This document shows, piece by piece, positions 57,701 to 64,000 of a DNA stretch of 64,000 nt (position 1 is its first letter; every line of letters starts with the position of its first letter). The stretch is from assembly GCA_037044905.1 (NCBI GenBank), contig JBAOKB010000154.1, forward strand, positions 496,001 to 560,000, read 5' to 3'. Source of the DNA: Hortaea werneckii. Its lineage: Eukaryota; Ascomycota; Dothideomycetes; Mycosphaerellales; Teratosphaeriaceae. Under the pieces are notes generated by a model. The model was not told where the DNA came from, ran no database searches, and saw only the letters and a list, made by a program, of their open reading frames with translations. Both the position numbers and the translations under genes were made by a program.

Positions 57701-58510
57701 ATACCATATCGACGCAGCCCCTGCCAACGTCAATGTCGCCCATAGCGCAGGTCCAGTTTTCCACCTTGCCACCAGTCTTTCAAGAGCGAACAGCGTCGCT
57801 ATTATGAGCACGGCACCCACTAGTCCCACTATGACCCCGTTCTTGTGCATATCCATCAATTCTCGCCTGAACATCTCATAGTTTGGTGGTGGAAACAAGG
57901 CGTCTGTTGACTCCCTTGCACGTTGTTGTTCTGTCGTCTCCTGCGCTAACTGCTTGTCGGACTTACTTTTGTTATGCAAACCTGTTGCTGAGCGAGGAGT
58001 TGTGCCAAATGGAGCGTCGTTCTCTGGCGTTTCTTTCAGATCGTTCCCGGTGTAGTCGTGGATCGTGACAGGTAAATGGGTTACCGGATCAGTGACCTCA
58101 CGCTCTACTCGCTCCTCCCGCCTCTTCTTCATGTTCTTTCGCCTCGCCTTCGGGTCCGCTGACATTGGATCAGCCTCCGAGGTGTCAAGGTCTTTCTGCT
58201 CTTCTGACACATCCTCATCGTCTCCTGGAGCTTCCTCCTCCGTCCCAGGCTCTCGCCGTCCAGCGGCAGCCTGTGCATCTTGTCCAGCACCCTCATCTGC
58301 ATGAGGTTCCTCATCGTCCTTATCACCTTGCCAGTAGTTGTTCCAGTATTCACGAGCTTGCTCTCGCTTTGAAGGTTCTTGCTCATCGTAGTCTTCACCA
58401 TACGCATCGCGCTTTCGGGCCTCCTTCTCCTTCCCGGAACTTTGCAATGGTCGGTATAGTATGATGTGGCGTGTAGGGCTTGTTAAAGTTACGCCTTTTG
58501 GCGTCCGCAT
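54740..58510 (-). CDS. Mug190-like SMP/C2-domain membrane protein, three frame shifts
   Basis: Relative of the fission yeast meiotic protein Mug190 and of tricalbins, ER membrane proteins that transfer lipid at contact sites. A disordered charged N-terminus contains KREQAREYWNNYWQGD. Two transmembrane helices follow (VIVGLVGAVLIIATLFALER, then ALWATLTLAGAASIWYLIM), then an SMP domain (residues about 310-620, with ESVTWLNSLLGSIWPLVNPD and GTMRLRLQLAPDPPFFALCT). C2 domains follow (EERLRV-like WDSDRFTTDNDLGRIELDL; SITVHQITGLSL). The end FKHHTREPGIETEV is typical. An intron lies at 54850-54910 (TACTAAC). Breaks: CCC 56755-56757 (-1), CC 56596-56597 (+1) and GGGG 54844-54847 (-1). The frame is open to 58693, but without ATG upstream of 58510. 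Confidence 0.85.
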
Positions 58511-58693
58511 CTTCTCTGCCGGACATGTTTGTGGCGATCCGCGGAGAGTGGCTAGTAGTAAACCTTTGCGAATCACCTTGTTGGCCTTCAGAGCAAAGAA
58601 GCTCGCCGCCGCGTGCACAGCAAAGCCACCCTGATGGGCTTGTTTCGATCTGGTGAAGCTTTCCACGTTGTTCCTAACTTTCGCCACAACCAC

Positions 58694-59882
58694 AGCAGGG
58701 AAGAGTAGCTACCCGGCGGGGGCAGGAGGGGGAATGGGGGCCGATTGTGGAGCAACTCCTAGTTCACGATGGATCAGAAAGAATGAGCAAGGACCTACGT
58801 CATTGTATACCAATGGGTTCCGCGACAAGACGCGTTTTCCTCTGGAACTAGTTCTACAGTAACAACGATAGTGCATGTGTATTTGCCTTTAATAACAGCC
58901 GATCATTGCTGTTTCCCTGGCCGACGGGTGTCATGTCATGTGGAGTTGTTTGGGATTGCGTAGCTTCCCGTATCCCCTACGATATCCCGATGAGAAACGC
59001 CGGATCTCAGGCGATCCGCGGCAACCTGTGCGCCTTGGCTTACTGTGAAACGTCATTTTGCGTACCAACCGAGTGCTGTACACACCTGGGCATTCGAACA
59101 GGTACATACCAATACATCTACTTCCTACAGCCCTCGGTCGGCGAGTTCGATGCTTCCAGCAGCAGCATCGAGCCGCAAAGACACTGATCTCGTTCTTAAG
59201 CCCATGCAATGCGGTCAAGGACGACTGCATTAGAACAGACCATGCTCTGAACAGACTGGTTGCCTAGCAGACTGCTCTGTACTGCTGTTCATCCTGTGTC
59301 GACTCCTTCCTGTTTCGCTGTTACACATTCCACCCTGTGCCAAATTGCCAATAGATGTTGGGCGCTTGAGGGCGTGGCTGAAGTGCAGATCGATACTATG
59401 TATGCACGCTGGCAGCCGGTTACTGGGCTGCGCGCCCTCCCCTCTAGCTGCATTCGCCCCCCTGCACATAGCCTCACCTCAAAGACGAGGACATTTTGGC
59501 GCTTAAGCTCGACCTTTCGCTCTACTTCCACTTTTCATGTTCCTCTAACTGCACACATCAGCACAGGAGAAAGACGACCGCGCCGCATCTTATACTTGGA
59601 CTCTCAGCAATCGACCTACATAGTATTTCGTGCCCGCTTGCAGGATCCGCGCTAGCCTTCACCGGTCAAGCGGGGCTGGCCATCAACCTCCAATCCACAG
59701 CCTCACGTCGCGCTCCGGTGATCTGAAGCCGTGGCATTGTACACCATGGGCATCTGCGAGGTCTGACGGGCCGCAAGTTTCACCGGCCTTCGAGTGTGGG
59801 TGTAACTCACAGTCTGTTGGTCCCGTCCCCAGACCCACACTGCCTTCACCGGCGGGGCTGAGCCTCCCCGTGTTTAGCAGTT
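58694..59882. other. intergenic, upstream of the Zn2Cys6 gene
   Basis: About 1.2 kb, the divergent upstream region of two long genes. Open frames up to 131 codons (59260-59655) show no motif and are probably 5' UTR or promoter. Confidence 0.45.
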
Positions 59883-62679
59883 ATGGCTGCCATTACCTTT
59901 GGGCCTGCCGTGCCCTTTGGTTTTGATTCTGGCCTTGATGAGATCAATGAAGAATATCAGTGGGAAAGGAAAGTCCGGGCTATGACCACCGATACATCTT
60001 TCCAGCGGATGCTGGAACGCAGCGAAGCAGATTCCCATGATGCGACTTCCTCCTTGCTAGCACCGTCGGATACGGCAAAGTCCCCAGACAGGTCCAGTCA
60101 ACAGAATGCGAGCGCCACGGACGCATCATACTCACACTCTCCCAACACATCATCGTTTGTCCTAACCCCGGCGTCTACCAACCCTGACTTCACTATCAGT
60201 GGCGACCTTTCATCTTTTGAACAGCCGGACGAGTCAGATGTCATATCTACAAGTGGAGGTAGTCATGCTAGTCCATACTCGGAAGACTATGTTCACATCG
60301 ATCGTCACTTTGTCGGCCAATCAAGCTTCACAATGGACGCGAACGATCTGAATCAAGCCATACCACGCTCAGAGGCCCATGATGTTCATACATATCCGTC
60401 AAGTGCGCCATTGGACCCGCTGTTCCCCTCAATGGCTACCAACCAATTTTCCATTGATAATATGGCGGAGCTGAGTAGACATGCAAGCACGGACTACGAG
60501 CAGGGAGCTCAGTTTGGCAATCTCATTGTGACTGGAAATTATTCAAGTAGCGAAGAAGGATTTGATCGCTCTTCAATGGCTTTTGAAGACGAGCTTTGTT
60601 CACATCCCGGGAACTTCGGCGCAGCTATCGGAAACTCCTTTGGCACACGGATGGATTTTTCTTCACAAGCCACTCAGAGCTTCGGCTCGGCTTTCTCGAC
60701 ACAGTCGCCTTTTGTGAACCACATGCATCCAAGACCGCGTGAGCAAACAAGTGTGGTCCACCCTGGAGCAGCACAGGTTGCGTCCTTGGGAATCACTCAA
60801 CAAGCCTGGTCACAAGCCTTGCCAGGTCAATGGGGACATGTGAACTATCAATCTGCACCCGATATGATGGATCGTCATTACTTTTCGCAGCAGTATCCAG
60901 CAGCTGCCTCATTCCCACCAGCTCCACCGCCCCGCGCAAACCAGGATCTGATACAGTCGTCCTCAGTAAACCGTTACAATGTGCCAGCTCCGCGACATTC
61001 ATCTGAGTTGGCGGAGCAATCTTCACCCTCTAAAACACATCCTCGGCGCCAGCTCAAGCCTGCTGTGTCTGAAACCCACATTCCTATCGATCAGGCTCAG
61101 AAAGAGCGAAGAAAGCCAACAGGCGGCCGGAAAAAGGAGAGCGACTGCCAGCGCAAACAAGACATGAAAGCTCCAAGATGCGGAAGATAAGTGCCTGCTG
61201 GCGATGCGTAATGCAAAGGGACAAGGTAAGCGCATCTTCGCTGGCCATGCATCAGTCACGAATACTCAAACCCTACAGTGCTCCGAGGGCATGCCCTGTA
61301 AACGATGTGTCGAGAACGACATTAAAGGCGTCTCCATGTATTTCCCATGCGACCGCTCCAAACTACCAGACCTGGTCTTTGATTTCTTGCCACGTAAGAG
61401 CCCTTTTTCCGCATTTTCAATTTCGTACTGACATTGCCAATAGCCTCGATGACATGGATGCATCAAAAACAGACCATCGAGGACTGTGTAAAGGACCAAG
61501 TCCTTCGGTGGGATCTTCAAAACTCGCGCGATGTATACCTCACATGCGGTTACGGACCGGCGTTGCCCTGGAAGCTGTACGAATTCGAGCCACGGACCAA
61601 TGAGCTTACAGGCCAGTTTCAATATCTACAGGATCCAACGACAGGGACAACGGTACGACATCAAAAATATGCACCTCCGTTTGGTCTGACGAAGTTAGAT
61701 ACGAGCGACGACAGGCATTTTGACACTTATCTAGAGCTTTTGCTGCGTCGTGAGTATCTATGGGACTTTGGTTGGACGTGCTTTGAAGAAGAAACCCAGA
61801 TCGACGACTTTCAAGCACGGCTTCTTGAATTGATGTGCAAACTTTACACCAACGCCCAGGACTATGATGTGAGTGCGATGCGCGATGGAAGCAACTTCAC
61901 CGCGCCAAGTGCTGACAGCTTTGTAGCTTCGGGAACTTCTCCGAAAGATCATCAAGATGATGCTAATCACCTACATCATGGGCCACGCTTTGACGATCGA
62001 AGAGAATACAGCTTGGGGTGTGGTTAGCGCTATTAGACACTCCCCGCGCCCCGATCAAATACCGCCTCATACGTCCCCTAAGTTGGCCAATAGACAACTG
62101 AAGTTCTTCTTCTGCATCCTCCGCAACAAAGTCTACGGCGACATTCTCAACTGGCAGCAACAGACTTTACACTCGTCAGGCAAGAAGGAAGAAACTTGGC
62201 TCTCGGCTTTCTGCGTTATGCTCGGCTTCGCCATGGTGCTCGAGGAAGTCCAACGGACCATCTATCTCCAAGCCGACGCCAAAGCAATGAAGGGCGAAGT
62301 ACCTCGCGCCCAGGCTAATTTTGAAGCGTACAACGCGTGCGAACGCATCGACAAGCGCTTCGATCTCCTCGTCGGCCTGTTCCAGTGCAAGTACCGGGAT
62401 AAGAAATGGAGTACGGGCAGTTTCGGCAGACAGACGCCGGAGCTGTATTACCTCCATCAACGAAAATTTTGTGAGAAGCTGTTGGGTTTGTTGTGGGAGA
62501 AGAGTGAGTTTCTTCGCAGCCTTTGGTAATTGTGGGTTGAGAGTAAATGCTAACGTGAAAAAACAGAGGAGCATCTGGAGAGTAGACGTGATGTTCCCCT
62601 CTCGTTTGAGACCCAGTGCCGGTTCACATCGCGGCTGGTTGCACGGTTTCTGTTGCCTTTCCTCGGATTGCCAGAGTAG
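59883..62679 (+). CDS. Zn2Cys6 fungal transcription factor, one frame shift
   Basis: Starts MAAITFGPAVPFGFDSGLDE. About 400 residues of Ser/Gln/Pro-rich, probably activating sequence precede the DNA-binding part: PTGGRKKG, RLPAQTRHESSKMRK, then the zinc cluster ACWRCVMQRDKCSEGMPCKR with its further Cys residues. This GGRxKGxRLP...ACWRC layout is diagnostic of one fungal regulator group. The C-terminal region (QKQTIEDCVKDQVLRWDLQN, WKLYEFEP, RREYLWDFGWTCFEEE, SAFCVMLGFAMVLEEVQRTI) is its conserved partner domain. Exons: 59883-61225, 61279-61393, 61444-61868, 61927-62503 and 62567-62679, all GT-AG. One A is missing from the five-A run at 61131-61135, just before the zinc cluster; as read the protein ends without a DNA-binding domain. 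Target genes unknown. Confidence 0.9.
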
Positions 62680-63494
62680 AAGGGCATGAGAGGTAATAGA
62701 TGCTAGTCCTTATCTCTTGGTTAAGGAATCACGGCAGTCCGGATACATTTGGACAAAGGGATGACTTCACGATTGGATGACTTGCTGCGATCGGATTGTA
62801 TATGATACCCCCTTGTTGACGTGCGTGACGGATTTTTCGGCGATCCTGTTCGGTTGTTCACAGATCGCATTTCTTTCGGAGAGTTTTTAGTTCGTACATC
62901 AAGTCACCAGTCAAACGCGATGGTCCAGTAGCATGGTCAAGAGCGTGTTCACCTCTCAAACGTCTGTCTCTGTGTAGGCTCGTCACGTCCTCACGCACTT
63001 AGCCCTTGTGCGTCTCGTAACTTTCGCAAGGATCGACTTGTGAAGCTTACCTTACTCTCTCTATCAGCTCGCCCACATTCTAACATGCCTCAAAAGATCG
63101 ACAGTGACTTTGCCTTCTATGGCAGTCGAGACCGGCATGGGCCAAGACAGAAGAAACAAGCTTAGGAACTTGGCTACTGCTTAGCCTGGAAGCACGGGCG
63201 TCGCGTCATCATCCTGCCCAGCCTCATCGCGAGCCTTGATCCGTCCTCGGGTACTGTACGGCGCTACACCAGTACACTTGCGTAAGCCTCGAATCGTATC
63301 ATCTCAGCTGACCTGAGCAATAGCATGATCGTTTTCTTGAACGCGGTCTCTCCCAAATGACTGTGAATAATCTTCATTGTGGTCCCTCTACATTCACTAC
63401 GTTCCAGCAGCGACCCACCTTCATGTGAACGCCAAGCTTGTGACTCGAGCCCTATCTAGATCGTCATCCAAGGCCCAGCGGACCCGTCGTGAAT
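62680..63494. other. intergenic
   Basis: About 0.8 kb between two plus-strand genes. No motif-bearing frame; presumably a 3' UTR and the next promoter. Confidence 0.5.
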
Positions 63495-64000
63495 ATGTCG
63501 TCTGAGGAGACGAGGTCGAAGGGCGTCGAGAATGAGAAGCCTTCACAGACTGTCGCACCTTCGGGCACAAGACCCGCAATGGATCCAGAGAAGCAGGACA
63601 ATGGGAGACAAGAGCGGCAGAATGATAAGACTAAGAAAGACGAGCCGGCAGGAGGCTTCGATGCAACTCCCATACCACAACGACCTGCCGGCTATACTGT
63701 CAGGATTACCATCCATCGAGCAGAGAACCTACCGATGGCGGACTATCATTCCCTCTCCTCGGACCCATACGTCATGGCACAACTCAACTGCGAGACGCCG
63801 ATGCGACACAAGGAGGACCCATACATGAGATGGCGAACGCCGACAATACGGGAGAGTACCGAGCCCGAGTGGAACGAATCGTGGACCATCGCGAATGTTC
63901 CTGCGTCGGGCTTTAAGCTCAAACTACGAGTCTACGACGAGGACCCCGCTGATGGCGATGACCGGCTGGGGAATGTGCACGTTCACGTAGGAGGCATCGG
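63495..64000 (+). CDS. C2-domain protein, 5' part, cut by the right edge
   Basis: From the ATG at 63495 an unbroken frame runs off the window (168 codons). The first 60 residues are charged and disordered (MSSEETRSKGVENEKPSQTV). A C2 domain then begins: YTVRITIHRAENLPMADYHS, SLSSDPYVMAQLN, MRWRTPTIRESTEPEWNESW and LKLRVYDEDPADGDDRLGNV. The Asp residues in SDPYV and YDEDPADGDD match calcium-binding loops of C2 domains, so calcium-dependent phospholipid binding is likely. The rest of the protein is outside the window. It is a different family from the Mug190-like protein. Confidence 0.88.
   Translation, partial: MSSEETRSKGVENEKPSQTVAPSGTRPAMDPEKQDNGRQERQNDKTKKDEPAGGFDATPIPQRPAGYTVRITIHRAENLPMADYHSLSSDPYVMAQLNCETPMRHKEDPYMRWRTPTIRESTEPEWNESWTIANVPASGFKLKLRVYDEDPADGDDRLGNVHVHVGGI

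Noticed and set aside
9564..61140. Programmed ribosomal frameshifting as an explanation for the many frame changes
   Set aside because: No common slippery heptamer; the sites differ in base and run length and occur repeatedly in single genes.
1..64000. tRNA, rRNA or transposon genes
   Set aside because: No B-box-like GGTTCGANNCC context with cloverleaf, no rRNA sequence, and no transposase or reverse-transcriptase motifs were seen; a dedicated scan would still be needed to exclude small RNAs.

Overview
The window is nuclear DNA of a filamentous ascomycete, most likely a dothideomycete. The evidence is short spliceosomal introns (about 50-120 nt, GTRNGT...CTRAY...YAG), fungus-specific families (BIG1, CSI2, Mug190-like, Zn2Cys6 and DUF3468-type regulators, GFA-fold proteins) and gene-dense, strand-alternating organisation. 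No mobile element, CRISPR array, tRNA or rRNA gene was recognised. The species cannot be named from the sequence.

Layout. 1-10.5 kb is sparse: ribosomal protein S28 (380-771), a regulator-like protein (4081-5120, minus) and a methyltransferase (9564-10468), separated by 3-4 kb without recognisable genes. 10.9-17.7 kb: cytochrome c1, an SDR, indoleamine 2,3-dioxygenase and a GFA-family protein. 17.8-32.1 kb is housekeeping: tropomyosin, an unnamed TP-rich acidic-tailed protein, BIG1, RRP17/Nop25, a second methyltransferase, an INA17-like mitochondrial protein, MSH3 and FCF1. 32.6-45 kb: CSI2-like, CDC6, a four-TM membrane protein, a small new gene, a zinc-finger protein and a GPI-type wall protein. 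46-54.4 kb: enolase, proteasome ATPase RPT4, NAT9, a 3-beta-HSD/ERG26-like enzyme, an MDR reductase and a conserved hypothetical. 54.7-64 kb: a Mug190-like SMP/C2 membrane protein, a Zn2Cys6 regulator and the 5' part of another C2 protein.

The genes do not form one pathway or a secondary-metabolite cluster. Most neighbours are divergent pairs with a short shared upstream region (for example BIG1/RRP17, enolase/RPT4, INA17-like/MSH3, FCF1/CSI2, NAT9/HSD).

The most striking property is a set of about 40 single-base frame shifts, mostly -1 and mostly inside short homopolymers, that break roughly half of the genes. Conserved protein sequence continues in the next frame each time. Essential genes such as CDC6 and RRP17 are affected, so base-level consensus error is the simplest reading. 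However, the most conserved, highly expressed genes (RPS28, CYT1, enolase, RPT4, tropomyosin, FCF1, BIG1) are completely clean, which is not what uniform error predicts. Coordinates of broken genes below span all frames.
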